Shown: one piece after another, positions 49,899-61,598 of the stretch
Position numbering within the stretch: position 1 is the first letter of the stretch
Layout of the letters: every line of letters begins with the position of its first letter
From: Xanthobacteraceae bacterium
GTDB taxonomy: Bacteria > Pseudomonadota > Alphaproteobacteria > Rhizobiales > Xanthobacteraceae
Reading direction: 5' to 3'
DNA length: 64,000 nt
NCBI GenBank assembly: GCA_030038995.1
Contig: JASHQS010000067.1
Location: 1-64,000 of the forward strand
The notes under the pieces: model-generated
The model's input: the letters and a program-made list of their open reading frames with translations, nothing else
The model's database searches: none
Told to the model about the DNA's origin: nothing
Position numbers and translations under genes: made by a program

Positions 49899-52325
49899 AT
49901 GAGTGACAGTACCGCCGGCCCGGCGCCCGCCAGCTTGCCCACGCGCATCATCGGCTATGCGTGGGGCGATTCCTACGTCGACGAACTCATCAACCTTGCG
50001 CTTCCGGCGCTGCTCGCGCCCGGCAATTTGCCCGCCGTCGCGGCGCAGGTGCCATGCGAGCTGGTGCTGGTTTCCGAGGAGCGGCTGTTCGCCAGGATCG
50101 CCGACCACGCCGCAGTCAGGGCAGCGCAAAAGCTCTGTCCGGTGCGGCTCGTCGGCCTCGACGATCTGATCACGCGCAGCGACAAGTACGGCATGGCGCT
50201 GACTTACGCGCTGCACCGGGCCTTTGCCGATCTCGGCCCCGCGATGACCGACGCCTGGCTCATCTTCTTCAATGCCGATTTCGTGCTTGCCGACGGCAGC
50301 CTGCGCAATCTGCTCGGCCATCTCAGGCGCGGCGAGCGCATCGTCGCCTCGCCGAGCTATTGCACCGTGAAGGAGGATCTCGTCCCGGCGCTGCAGCGGC
50401 GGCTTGCCGGTGACCCCACAGTGCTTCGTATTCCGCCGCGCGAGATGGCCGAGCTCATCCTGCGGCATCGCCACATCACGATCCGCGGCAAGACCATCAA
50501 TCAAAGCGGCTTTCACCTGTTGCAGGCCGACCAGTTCTACTGGCAGGTGGACGACAACACGCTCGTCGGCCAGCAGATGCCGGTCGCCATCGTCGGCATG
50601 CGGCCGCAGCGTTATCTGGCGGAGCCCAATGCGTTCTGGGACCACGGGCTGATGCTGGAACTGTGCCCGGATGCCGAGGTCAAGCTGCTCGGCGATTCGG
50701 ACGAGTTTTTGATGCTCGAGCTGCGCAGCGGCGGCGTCGCCTGGGAACAGATCGTCCACGGTCCGCCGGATCCGCGGGATCTCGCGGAGCGGATGATCAC
50801 CTGGGTCACGCCCTACCAGACAAGCTTTGCCCATCGGCCGCTGGTCCTGCACGCCGCCGATATTCCGCCCGTTGCGGACGCTGCGCGCAAAGAGCTCGAC
50901 GCCTTCGTGACCAAGGTGCTGTCGTTCGCTCCGAAGTTTCCATCGCACCTCGGCCATCCGCAATGGGATTACCACTGGCCCGATTTCATGAAGATCCGGC
51001 ACGCGTTTCTGTCCACAAAGCTCGGCTCGCGGACCGAGTTCGAGCCGCCCCCTGACGGCATGCTCGCGATCGATCGGCTGTGGTGGCGCCTGGATGGCGC
51101 GGAAAAAGCGCACGCGCAGCGGATCGGACTGTTGACGGGCGCGCTCCAGGAGATTGATCGCGAACTTACCGACTATGCCGCGACGGCCCTCGACGAGGCC
51201 GCTGTGACCATCGGCAGCAATGCGCCCGCGGCGAACGGCGTTTTCGCGCGCAGATCGTTGGACGCCGGCGCGCCGAGCACGCCTGACGCGGCCCGGAACC
51301 GCGCGATCTTGGACGTCATCGATCGCACATTGGCAAAGAAGCGCGACGAAGCGGAAGCGCGCAAAGCCAAAATTCGCCTCGCCATGGCGGCCGCCGAGGA
51401 ACAGCATGTCGCTGGCGGCAGCGAGGAGCGCCGCAAGGCGCGGCGCGAATACCAGCGCCTGCTGCAGCCGCGCGTCAAATCGGCCGGAATTCCGATCGTG
51501 CGTTGGCGCGGCGGAGACGAACGTGAGCCCGTCCGGCCGCTCGAACTGGCGACGCTTGCCCCGGGCCCGGCGGTCTTCGACATTCCCTGGTTTCACGTGC
51601 CCTGGCAGCTGCCGCAGGAACGCCCGGCGAGCCACGGTAAGCTGCCCGGTGAAACTCTGCCGCGCCGCATCGCGCGCAAGGCCTATTATCGGGTGTTCGG
51701 CTGCTGGCCGCGTGTGACCATGCTCAATCCGTTCTGGGCTTGCGCGCAGCCCTTGCTGGCGGCGATCGAGGCGGCGAAGGCCGCCGGCGCCCGCGATGCT
51801 CTCGTCGCCATCGACACGCCCGGTGTCTTCCTCGGCCTCACCGAACTGCCGGGCAGGATCGCGCACGTGTCTCCTGCGGGATTGGAATCGGAGCTGTTTG
51901 CGAAGGCGATCGATCCGCGCCAGCAGTTCGATCTCTGCGTGCTGCAGCTCAACACCGACGACATGCCGCGTTTGTCCGAATTGCTCGCCACGCTGGTGCC
52001 GTACTTGCGCCCGGGCGGTACCATTGTCGGCTTCCACATGAATGGCGGGCGGCCGGTCGGCGCGCCGCGATTGGACGGCCGCAACAGCAGGGTGGCATTC
52101 ACCGGCTCGGCGGCGTCGATGCGTGCCATGCGAGTCTATTTGGCAGCGTTCAACCGCATCTATGGACGGCGACCTTTGGGCACGGTCCGTGGCTTGTCGA
52201 TGCTGGCCTTGAGCATGCCGCTGGTGTTTTGGGCCAATCGAGCCGAGGCCGCGGCGGCGAAAACAGGCCGCCTGCCCGATCCAATGGCGCGGACGAGCGT
52301 CACCATCGTCGTCCACCAAGCCTGA
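49899..52325 (+). CDS. Unnamed large polysaccharide-locus protein, paralogue 3
   Basis: The 808-residue protein is the third member of the family at 8121 and 10004. Shared blocks include YVDELINLALPALLAPGNLPA, CELVLVSEERLFA, YGMALTYALHRAFADLGPAM, FFNADFVLADGSLRNLLGHLRRGERIV and ADQFYWQVDDNTLVGQQMPVAIVGMRPQR. LLGDSDEFLMLELRS and a C-terminal FDLCVLQLNTDDMPRLSELLATLVPYLRPGGTIVGFH are also kept. It differs by an insertion rich in charged helix (AKKRDEAEARKAKIRLAMAAAEEQ) near residues 475-525. The NADF motif is at the expected DxD position of a GT-A fold. No named family is recognised. Confidence 0.8.
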   Translation: MSDSTAGPAPASLPTRIIGYAWGDSYVDELINLALPALLAPGNLPAVAAQVPCELVLVSEERLFARIADHAAVRAAQKLCPVRLVGLDDLITRSDKYGMALTYALHRAFADLGPAMTDAWLIFFNADFVLADGSLRNLLGHLRRGERIVASPSYCTVKEDLVPALQRRLAGDPTVLRIPPREMAELILRHRHITIRGKTINQSGFHLLQADQFYWQVDDNTLVGQQMPVAIVGMRPQRYLAEPNAFWDHGLMLELCPDAEVKLLGDSDEFLMLELRSGGVAWEQIVHGPPDPRDLAERMITWVTPYQTSFAHRPLVLHAADIPPVADAARKELDAFVTKVLSFAPKFPSHLGHPQWDYHWPDFMKIRHAFLSTKLGSRTEFEPPPDGMLAIDRLWWRLDGAEKAHAQRIGLLTGALQEIDRELTDYAATALDEAAVTIGSNAPAANGVFARRSLDAGAPSTPDAARNRAILDVIDRTLAKKRDEAEARKAKIRLAMAAAEEQHVAGGSEERRKARREYQRLLQPRVKSAGIPIVRWRGGDEREPVRPLELATLAPGPAVFDIPWFHVPWQLPQERPASHGKLPGETLPRRIARKAYYRVFGCWPRVTMLNPFWACAQPLLAAIEAAKAAGARDALVAIDTPGVFLGLTELPGRIAHVSPAGLESELFAKAIDPRQQFDLCVLQLNTDDMPRLSELLATLVPYLRPGGTIVGFHMNGGRPVGAPRLDGRNSRVAFTGSAASMRAMRVYLAAFNRIYGRRPLGTVRGLSMLALSMPLVFWANRAEAAAAKTGRLPDPMARTSVTIVVHQA

Positions 52326-52516
52326 ACGGCAGGCGCCGCAACCTCCGCCATGTGTGGCTAACCGGCCACGCCGTTGGGAAAAACCGTGCAAATCGTCCTC
52401 TCATGATTGCAGACTTGCCGCCGCAGCGGTAAGCATCGGGCTTACTGCAAGCGTAGATTTCTAAAAGCGTTCGGGGCCATCGGAGGCGAGGCGGGGCGGC
52501 TATCTCCGCAAACGCA

Positions 52517-55500
52517 ATGCGGTCATTGGATGCGTTGCAGGTCGCTGCGCGGCAGTGCGCCGCGCAAGGGGTACATGCGCGCCCGCGCCGATCGTTGCGC
52601 CGGGCGGCGGCCTTGCTCGCCTGTACCTGCCTGAGCGGCGGCGCGGCCTACGCCCAGAACGCGACGTGGAACGGAAGCACCACTGATTGGAATACCCCGA
52701 CCAACTGGACGCCCAACACGGTACCGACGGGCACCGCCACGTTCGCAGCCACGGGGAGTACGTCCGTCGATAATGCCAGCGGTCTCGTCTCGATCGGCGC
52801 CATCGACTTCAATGCGGTTGCGCAGGCCTACTCCTTTACCATTGACAATCCGTTCCTGATCAACGGTACCGGCGTCACCAATAATTCTGCGAATACCCAG
52901 AACTTCAGTATCACGGACGGCAACTCGCTGGTGTTCCAGAACGGAAGCTCCGCCAACACCGGTACCGGCACCGTCGCGTACAACAATAGCGGCTTTATCG
53001 TCTTTAACGACACCAGCACTGCCGGCAATGCAAACACGACTTTCACGAATAATGAAATCCTTCAGTTCAATGACAGCAGCTCTGCCGGCAGCGCTTCGTT
53101 CACCAATAACATCGAAATGGACTTTTTTAATTCGGCCACCGCCGCCAGCGCGGTCATCAGCAACACCAGCACCGGCACTCTGACCTTCAACAATTCCGCC
53201 ACCGCCGCCGACGCCAACATCACCAACGGCGGCACGGTTATTTTCGGCAACTCCAGCACCGGCGGCAACGCCGCCATCACGAATAATTCCGGCGCCACCC
53301 TCACGTTCAACGACTCCAGCAGCGCCGGCAGCGCGGTCGTCAACAACAACGGCGGAGCGCTCAATTTCAACAATTCGAGCACGGCGGGTTCGGCAAGCAT
53401 AACCGACGATCCCAGCGGCACCATCGTCTTTGCCAATACCAGCACGGGCGGTAACGCCACCATCAACAACGAAAGCGGCGCCACGCTCACGTTTAACGAT
53501 ACCAGCAGCGCCGGCAGCGCCGCGATTACCAACGTAGGAACGGCTACCTTCAACACTTCGAGCACGGCCGGCAACGCCAGCATTCTCAACACCGGCGCCG
53601 GCACGCTCACCTTTAACGCCACCAGTACGGCCGGTGAGGCTACAATCAACAATGTGTCTACGATGGTCTTCAACAACTCGGCGACGGCCGGCAGTGCGAC
53701 CATCACCAATATCGGCCCGACCGGCAATCTGACGTTCAACAATACCAGCACGGCCGGCACGGCCAGCATCACCAACGACTCCTCGCTGACGTTCAACAAC
53801 TCGAGCAATGCCGGCAGTGCGACCATCGTCAACAACCAGACTGCGACGTTTAACAACTCGGCCGATGCCGGCAGCGCGACCATCACCAATAATCTTACTT
53901 TGAATTTCAATAATTCGAGCACCGCCGACACAGCCACGATCACTACCAACAGCCCGGGCACAGTCTCGTTCACCGGCTCCAGCACCGGCGGCAATGCGCG
54001 CTTCATCACCAACGCCGGCGGCACCTTCGACATGTCGGGGTTGACCGACGGCGGCATGACCGCCGGCTCGATCGAAGGGGCCGGCAGTTATTTCCTCGGC
54101 GGCAACGCGCTCACGGTGGGCAGCAACGACCTGTCCACCACGGTGAGCGGCGTGATCTCCGACGGCGGCTCGAACGGCGGCAGCGGCGGCTCGCTCATCA
54201 AGGTCGGCACCGGCACGCTAACCCTGACCAATACCGAGACCTATACGGGCGCCACCGCCGTCGATGCCGGCACACTGCTGGTCAACGGCTCGATCGCGGC
54301 GTCGAGCGGCGTGACGGTCAATTCCGGCGGCACGCTCGGCGGCACCGGCACGGTATCGTCCACGACCGTCGAGTCCGGCGGCACGTTCGCGCCCGGCAAT
54401 AGCACGCCCGGCACCTCGATGACGGTGAGCGGCAGCCTCGCCTTCCTGTCGGGGGCGATGTACCTGATCCAGGTCAGCCCGGCGACCGCGAGCTTCGCCA
54501 ACGTCACGATCGGCACAGCCTCGCTCAACGGCACCGTGGACGCGGCGTTCGCGCCGGGCACCTACATGCAGAAGCAATACACCATCCTGATGTCGACCGG
54601 CGGCATCAACGGGACGTTTGCTTCGCTCAGTACCATGAACCTGCCGAGCAACTTTACGGCAAGCCTCAGCTATTCGCCGAACGACGTGTTCTTGAACCTC
54701 AAGGCGTCGATTCCAATGACTGGGCTCAACGTCAACCAGCAGAACGTCGCCAATGCGTTGAATACGTTCTTCAACAACGGCGGCACGCTGCCGCCCGGTT
54801 TTGTGGGGGTGCTCGGCCTGACCGGCGCCAACTTGGCGAACGCGCTGACGCAATTGGACGGCGAGGTCGCGACCGGCGCCGACAAGGGCGCGTTCCTGAT
54901 GCTGAGCGAATTCCTCGGCGTGATGCTCGATCCGTTCGTCGATGGCCGGATCGGTGGCGCCGGTGGGCCGATGGGCTTCGCGCCGGATCAAGAGCCGGCG
55001 TTCCCGTCCGACATCGCGCTGGCCTATGCGGGCGTGCTCAAGGCGCCGCCGCCGGCGACCTTTGCGCAGCGCTGGACGGCGTGGGGATCGGCGTTCGGCG
55101 GCGGTGAATTCACCCAGGGCAATGCGGTCATCGGCTCGAATAGCACCAACGCGCAGGCGAGCGGCTTTGCCGGCGGCATGGATTACCATCTCACGCCAGA
55201 CACGGTATTTGGCTTCGGGCTATCGGGTGGCGAGACCGGCTGGAGCTTGGCGCAGGGCCTCGGCACGGGCCGCAGCGATGCGTTCCAGGCTGGGCTTTAC
55301 GGCGTGAGCCATGCGGGCCCGGCCTATGTGGCGGCGGCGGTCGCTGCTGCCGAGCATTGGATGTCGACGAGCCGCGTCGCGCTCGGCGACCCGCTCACCG
55401 CGAGCTTCAACGCGCAGGCTTACGGCGGCCGCCTGGAGGCCGGCTATCGTTACGGCGTCTGGTCTGGCGCCGGCGTCTCACCCTACGCGGCCGTGCAATT

Positions 55501-55900
55501 CGAAGCGTTTCACACGCCGGCCTACAGCGAGGCCGATCTGACCGGCGGCGGGTTCGGATTGTCTTACGCCGCCCAGAACGCCACCGATACGCGCAGCGAG
55601 CTGGGCGCGCGCCTGGACGACCTCACCGCGTTCCAGGGCATGCCGCTGTTGCTGCGCGCCCGCTTGGCCTGGGCGCATGACTGGACAACGAACCCGACGC
55701 TGAGCGCGGTATTCGAGGCGCTGCCGGGAGCCAGTTTCGTCGTGAATGGCGCGGCGACGCCGCCCAATTCGGCGCTCGTCTCTGCCGGCGGCGAATTACG
55801 GCTGACGCCGCGCTGGACGTTCCTGACCAAGTTTGACGGCGAGTTCGCTTCTACCGCACAGACTTACGCCGGATCGGGCACGCTACGCTACACGTGGTGA
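52517..55900 (+). CDS. Autotransporter with a short-repeat passenger
   Basis: The 1127-residue protein has a long signal sequence (RRSLRRAAALLACTCLSGGAAYAQN). The passenger (about 48-520) is dominated by 17 repeats of TFNNSSTAGSATITN type. A PATR-like segment (GGSLIKVGTGTLTLTNTETYTGATAVDAGTLLVNGSIAASSGVTV) follows. The C-terminal autotransporter barrel (about 840-1127) has WTAWGSAFGGGEFTQG and FGFGLSGGETGW and ends SGTLRYTW with the terminal aromatic needed for BAM insertion. It is a type Va surface protein, probably an adhesin-like fibre. The neighbours are the third unnamed paralogue upstream and a type I secretion pair downstream on the other strand. Confidence 0.9.
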   Translation: MRSLDALQVAARQCAAQGVHARPRRSLRRAAALLACTCLSGGAAYAQNATWNGSTTDWNTPTNWTPNTVPTGTATFAATGSTSVDNASGLVSIGAIDFNAVAQAYSFTIDNPFLINGTGVTNNSANTQNFSITDGNSLVFQNGSSANTGTGTVAYNNSGFIVFNDTSTAGNANTTFTNNEILQFNDSSSAGSASFTNNIEMDFFNSATAASAVISNTSTGTLTFNNSATAADANITNGGTVIFGNSSTGGNAAITNNSGATLTFNDSSSAGSAVVNNNGGALNFNNSSTAGSASITDDPSGTIVFANTSTGGNATINNESGATLTFNDTSSAGSAAITNVGTATFNTSSTAGNASILNTGAGTLTFNATSTAGEATINNVSTMVFNNSATAGSATITNIGPTGNLTFNNTSTAGTASITNDSSLTFNNSSNAGSATIVNNQTATFNNSADAGSATITNNLTLNFNNSSTADTATITTNSPGTVSFTGSSTGGNARFITNAGGTFDMSGLTDGGMTAGSIEGAGSYFLGGNALTVGSNDLSTTVSGVISDGGSNGGSGGSLIKVGTGTLTLTNTETYTGATAVDAGTLLVNGSIAASSGVTVNSGGTLGGTGTVSSTTVESGGTFAPGNSTPGTSMTVSGSLAFLSGAMYLIQVSPATASFANVTIGTASLNGTVDAAFAPGTYMQKQYTILMSTGGINGTFASLSTMNLPSNFTASLSYSPNDVFLNLKASIPMTGLNVNQQNVANALNTFFNNGGTLPPGFVGVLGLTGANLANALTQLDGEVATGADKGAFLMLSEFLGVMLDPFVDGRIGGAGGPMGFAPDQEPAFPSDIALAYAGVLKAPPPATFAQRWTAWGSAFGGGEFTQGNAVIGSNSTNAQASGFAGGMDYHLTPDTVFGFGLSGGETGWSLAQGLGTGRSDAFQAGLYGVSHAGPAYVAAAVAAAEHWMSTSRVALGDPLTASFNAQAYGGRLEAGYRYGVWSGAGVSPYAAVQFEAFHTPAYSEADLTGGGFGLSYAAQNATDTRSELGARLDDLTAFQGMPLLLRARLAWAHDWTTNPTLSAVFEALPGASFVVNGAATPPNSALVSAGGELRLTPRWTFLTKFDGEFASTAQTYAGSGTLRYTW
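53003..54010 (+). repeat. Seventeen degenerate about 20-residue passenger repeats
   Basis: Copies of F-N-(N/D)-(T/S)-S-T-A-G-x-A-x-I-x-N recur with 17-24-residue spacing, with hydrophobic and Asn positions kept and the rest varied. The periodic strand pattern fits a right-handed beta-helix. The low sequence complexity also leaves a 331-codon open frame on the opposite strand. Confidence 0.85.
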
Positions 55901-55975
55901 TCGCCGCTCCCCGGCAGGACCTCTGCTCGATAATCCCGCCGGCATCGAGGCCGCAACGATTGCCGGCGCGAATTC

Positions 55976-57463
55976 CTACCGCTCGCGGGCTGTGTCGCTG
56001 ACGGCCTCGCGCAATGGTGACAGCAGATAATCAATGGCGCGGCGCTGTCCGGTCTTGATCTCGACGTTGACCGCCATGCCGGGCATCAGCGCTACCTGTT
56101 TGCCGTCGATGTCCATGGTGCGTTGCGCCAGCCGGATGGTCGCGGGAAAGACCAGATTCTGCGTCTTCGCCGGCGCCCCCGTCATGGCGCCCTGCGGCCG
56201 CGCCGCATTGGCGGCATCGCTGAGTTCGGTGGCGTCGCGTTCGTCGACGGCATCGCGCGACACCCTTTCGACGGTGCCGTCGATGGTGCCGTAGCGGGTG
56301 AACGGGAACGAGTCGACCTTGACCACCGCGTTCTGGCCCGCCGCGACGAAGCCGATGTCCTGGTTGGCGACCATCGCCTTGATCTCGAGCGGCTGGTCGA
56401 ACGGCACGATGGTGAGCAACGGTTGGCCGCTCGCCACCACTTGACCCAGGCTCGACACCGCAAGCTGCTGCACGGTGCCGGAAATCGGCGCCCGCAGCAC
56501 GGTGTGGCTGGCCTTGGTCTGCGCCTTGATCAAATCCTGCGCGAGGTGATCGCGCTTGCTCTCAACCGCGGCAAGCTTCTGCGCTTGATCGGCGACGAAC
56601 TGGCTGATGACTTGCTCGATCTTGCGGCCGAGCGAAGCCATCGCCGCGCCGGTCTCCAGAAGCTGGCCGCGCTCGTCGGTATCGGTCGTGAGCTGCGTCT
56701 CGTAGTCCTGCAACGCCTCGATGGTTTGCGCGCGCGAATCGGCGCCCATGGCTTGCAGCTTCTCGCGCATCGACACGCGTTCCTTCGCCAGCGCGATCAG
56801 CTTTTGCCGCTCGGCAATGGTGGCTTCGAGCCGCGCCTTGGTCGCGACCTTCTCGGCGAGCTGCGACTTGAGGCTATTGACGGTCGAGCGCAGCTCGGCG
56901 AGATCGGCGGCCAGCACGCCTGCCTCGCGGCGGCGCACCGGCTCGCTGATGCCGGCGGCAAACGCGATCGGCGCCGGCGCCATGGCTTCGGTCTGGGCGG
57001 CGGCAATCGCCGCTTTGCGTCTTGCCGCCTCGGCGGTCGCGGCTTCGAGATCGCTCGCCTGCGCTTGCCGCTCGGCCGCAGTTTCGGTCGGATCGAGCTC
57101 GATCAGAACGTCGCCGGCGTTGACCCGGCTGCCGTTCTGTACGCGAACGGCCACCACCTTGCCGGCGTCGACCGGCTGCACCACCTTCGATCCGCCGTCC
57201 GGCTGGATTTTTCCGGGCGCGACCGCATAGATGTCGATCCAGCCGAAATACGACCAGGCCAGCGCGCCGAAAAACAGCGCACAGATCGCCAGCAGCAGCG
57301 ACTTGGCGACCGGCGAGGGCGGCGTCGCCAGGATCTCGAGCGCGGCCGGCAAGAACTCGCGGTCGGTAGCGGTCAGCTGCGAGGACGCCGTCCGCGCTAT
57401 GAGCGCCTTGCCGCCGGATGTTGCGGACGTTGCCGGATGATTTCCTGATTGCACCAAACTCAT
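55976..57463 (-). CDS. HlyD-family type I secretion periplasmic adaptor
   Basis: The 495-residue protein has one membrane helix (SLLLAICALFFGALAWSYFGWIDIYAVAPG, about 58-80). A lipoyl half-motif follows (GKVVAVRVQNGSRVNAGDVLIELDPTETAAERQ), then a long coiled coil (about 130-320) and the second half motif THTVLRAPISGTVQQLAVSSLGQVVASGQPLLTIVPF. It ends in a beta-barrel segment (VALMPGMAVNVEIKTGQRRAIDYLLSPL). It bridges the ABC exporter to a TolC-type channel. It follows the ABC gene by 15 bases; no TolC gene is in the window. Confidence 0.93.
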   Translation of the reverse strand: MSLVQSGNHPATSATSGGKALIARTASSQLTATDREFLPAALEILATPPSPVAKSLLLAICALFFGALAWSYFGWIDIYAVAPGKIQPDGGSKVVQPVDAGKVVAVRVQNGSRVNAGDVLIELDPTETAAERQAQASDLEAATAEAARRKAAIAAAQTEAMAPAPIAFAAGISEPVRRREAGVLAADLAELRSTVNSLKSQLAEKVATKARLEATIAERQKLIALAKERVSMREKLQAMGADSRAQTIEALQDYETQLTTDTDERGQLLETGAAMASLGRKIEQVISQFVADQAQKLAAVESKRDHLAQDLIKAQTKASHTVLRAPISGTVQQLAVSSLGQVVASGQPLLTIVPFDQPLEIKAMVANQDIGFVAAGQNAVVKVDSFPFTRYGTIDGTVERVSRDAVDERDATELSDAANAARPQGAMTGAPAKTQNLVFPATIRLAQRTMDIDGKQVALMPGMAVNVEIKTGQRRAIDYLLSPLREAVSDTARER

Positions 57464-57478
57464 GCTCGTCTTAGCGCT

Positions 57479-59743
<2,265 letters not shown>

Positions 59744-59905
59744 CTTCAACCTTGAACTCGGGTGCTTACCGCCGCATGCGCCGCTTGCCACCCGCGATCG
59801 GCGATTAACGCTATTTTTCACAACCTATCAAGCGCTTATTTGACCCGCAGGTGAACATTTTCATAGGGTGAAACGGCGCGCGGTCTTTCAAGCTTTCATC
59901 ACACG

Positions 59906-60490
59906 ATGAAGATACGATTCGCTATGCCTTGGTGTTTAGCCGCTTTGACCGTTCCATTGGCGCTGGTCGCTTTGGGATTGGGTTCGCGCGGGGGCTTTTC
60001 CGCACCCTTGACGCAGCCGGCCGTCAGCGAAGGCGCGGCGTCGCTCGAGCGCGTCGACCTGCGGCGCTCGGCTGATAATCCGTTCAAGCATTGTTTTAAG
60101 CGCAAGGAGGCGCGCTCATGCCGCGGCGTCGGTACCGCGAAGAGTGGCGCAGCCGCGCGCCTGCCGCACCCTGCCGCGTTGCCTGGGCAAAGCGCCGGCC
60201 CCGCCGCATCGTCGGGAACTTTGCATCTGCCGAGCGGTCTGCCATCCGGCGCGGGTTCGGACCGAACCAACGTGAAACGGCAGGTCGAGCCCAGGTCGGC
60301 CAAGTCGCAGGCCGACACCGGATTGAAGTTCACCGGCGGCATGGGCGTGCCAACCAACCGCGCGGCCCTGGAAGGCGCGTTGAGCCCCTACCAGCAGCCC
60401 AACGGCAACACCAGCGCATCGACGTCCGGCAAGCCGACCAACGGCATCGAAGAGCAGGGCATGCATTTCGGTTTCGAGTGGCGGTATTAG
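59906..60490 (+). CDS. Secreted hypothetical protein
   Basis: The 194-residue product begins MKIRFAMPWCLAALTVPLALVALGLGSRGGFSAP, a plausible signal peptide or membrane anchor. A basic, Ser/Ala/Gly/Pro-rich low-complexity body with a CFKRKEARSC pair of Cys follows, and it ends GMHFGFEWRY. It matches no family I recognise. It is divergent from the type I secretion operon and converges with the Bug receptor gene. The aromatic end is reminiscent of outer-membrane proteins, but the protein is too short and disordered to be one. Confidence 0.5.
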   Translation: MKIRFAMPWCLAALTVPLALVALGLGSRGGFSAPLTQPAVSEGAASLERVDLRRSADNPFKHCFKRKEARSCRGVGTAKSGAAARLPHPAALPGQSAGPAASSGTLHLPSGLPSGAGSDRTNVKRQVEPRSAKSQADTGLKFTGGMGVPTNRAALEGALSPYQQPNGNTSASTSGKPTNGIEEQGMHFGFEWRY

Positions 60491-60539
60491 CCGCCACTTC
60501 GCGCCGCGGTCGGTGGCGAATTATTGGACACGCGGCTCG

Positions 60540-61589
60540 CTACTGCCCCTTGGGCTGCACGTCCTTGATCGCGATAGCGGCCTTCACCTGCGCCACGATG
60601 TCGGGCGGTGTCGCCACGATGGCGTCGACCGCCTGCTGCAGCTCTTCGCCAGACATCGGATTCATGTTCAGGTTCGCCGCTCTGGCGGCGGCGATGAATT
60701 GCGGGTCTCGCATCGTTTCGGCAAAAGCCTGCCGCAGCGCCTTGACCCGGTCGGCCGGTACATTCGGCGCAGTGAGGATCGGCCTGCCGACCGACACGTC
60801 GCCCGAGAGCAGCGCCAGCACCCGGCGCTGGGCGTCGTTGCCGGCAAGCTCGGTCCACAGCGGCACGTCCGGAAGATCACTTTCGCGCCGCGGGCCGATC
60901 TGGAACAGAATGTTGATGGCATGCTTGCGCAGCCAATCCGGATGGGTGGCTTTCATGGAATCCCAGGAATCGCTGCCGTGGCCGTCGATCTCGTGGCGCT
61001 CGACCGCGATATTGATGTCGCCGCCGCCCGGATAGCCGGCGATGATCTTGAACTTGCTGCCGAGCAGATTGTCGGAGACCTGCGGATAGAGCACCGAAGG
61101 CGAGGTCGCGCCGGTGGCGCCGATGGCGAGCGGCTTGACCTTGGCCTGCGCAAACGTCGCCACGCCGCTTGCCGCCGACACGTAAAGGATATTGTTCACG
61201 ACGTTGAGGTTGCCGATCCAGTTGAACTTGCGGGCGTCGAACTGGACGCCAGGCTCGCTGAGCACCTGATCGGTCGGCGTCGCCTGGCTCAGGCAGGCGA
61301 TGACGCTGCCGTCCTGCGGCGCCACCTTGTACAGCCAGTTCGCCGCGCTACGGCTGCCGGCGCCCGGCATGTTCTGCGGCACGACGATCGGATTGCCCGG
61401 AATATACACGCCAATGAAGCGGCCGAGCATGCGCGCATAAAGGTCGTAGCCGCCGCCCGGGCCGTAGCCGATGACGAGCGTGATGTGCTTGCCGCGATAA
61501 AAGTCCGCGACGTTGCCGGCGCAAGCGGAGCCGGCAAGTCCGACAAGTGCGGCAGCAGCCAATGCAGCGCAGCGGATGCGATGGTTCAT
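60540..61589 (-). CDS. Bug/TctC-family tripartite tricarboxylate transporter receptor
   Basis: The 349-residue periplasmic binding protein has a signal peptide (CAALAAAALVGLAGSACAG) and FYRGKHITLVIGYGPGGGYDLYARMLGRFIGVYIPGNPIVVPQNMPGAGSRSAANWLY, the Bug-family opening. ATGATSPSVLYPQVSDNLLGSKFKIIAGYPGGGDINIAVERHEIDGHG, the usual ligand-loop region, follows. Such receptors bind carboxylates or related acids. The ATG at 61589 with AAGG upstream is preferred over TTG 61595. No TctA or TctB gene is nearby in the window, so it is an orphan receptor, as is common in this group. Confidence 0.9.
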   Translation of the reverse strand: MNHRIRCAALAAAALVGLAGSACAGNVADFYRGKHITLVIGYGPGGGYDLYARMLGRFIGVYIPGNPIVVPQNMPGAGSRSAANWLYKVAPQDGSVIACLSQATPTDQVLSEPGVQFDARKFNWIGNLNVVNNILYVSAASGVATFAQAKVKPLAIGATGATSPSVLYPQVSDNLLGSKFKIIAGYPGGGDINIAVERHEIDGHGSDSWDSMKATHPDWLRKHAINILFQIGPRRESDLPDVPLWTELAGNDAQRRVLALLSGDVSVGRPILTAPNVPADRVKALRQAFAETMRDPQFIAAARAANLNMNPMSGEELQQAVDAIVATPPDIVAQVKAAIAIKDVQPKGQ

Positions 61590-61598
61590 GACCAAGCC

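Noticed and set aside
49881-52391. 836-codon minus-strand ORF
   Set aside because: It is antisense to paralogue 3, which shares clear blocks with two other genes. The minus-strand translation is Arg/Gly/His-rich noise.
53062-54057. 331-codon open frame antisense to the autotransporter repeats
   Set aside because: Its Val/Leu/Pro-rich periodic sequence is the mirror of the short repeats on the plus strand, with no ribosome site or homology. It is a by-product of low complexity.
60491-60539. Possible bidirectional terminator (CGCCAC/GTGGCG) between convergent genes
   Set aside because: The six-base stem with a 15-base loop and no T-run is within what GC-rich DNA gives by chance.
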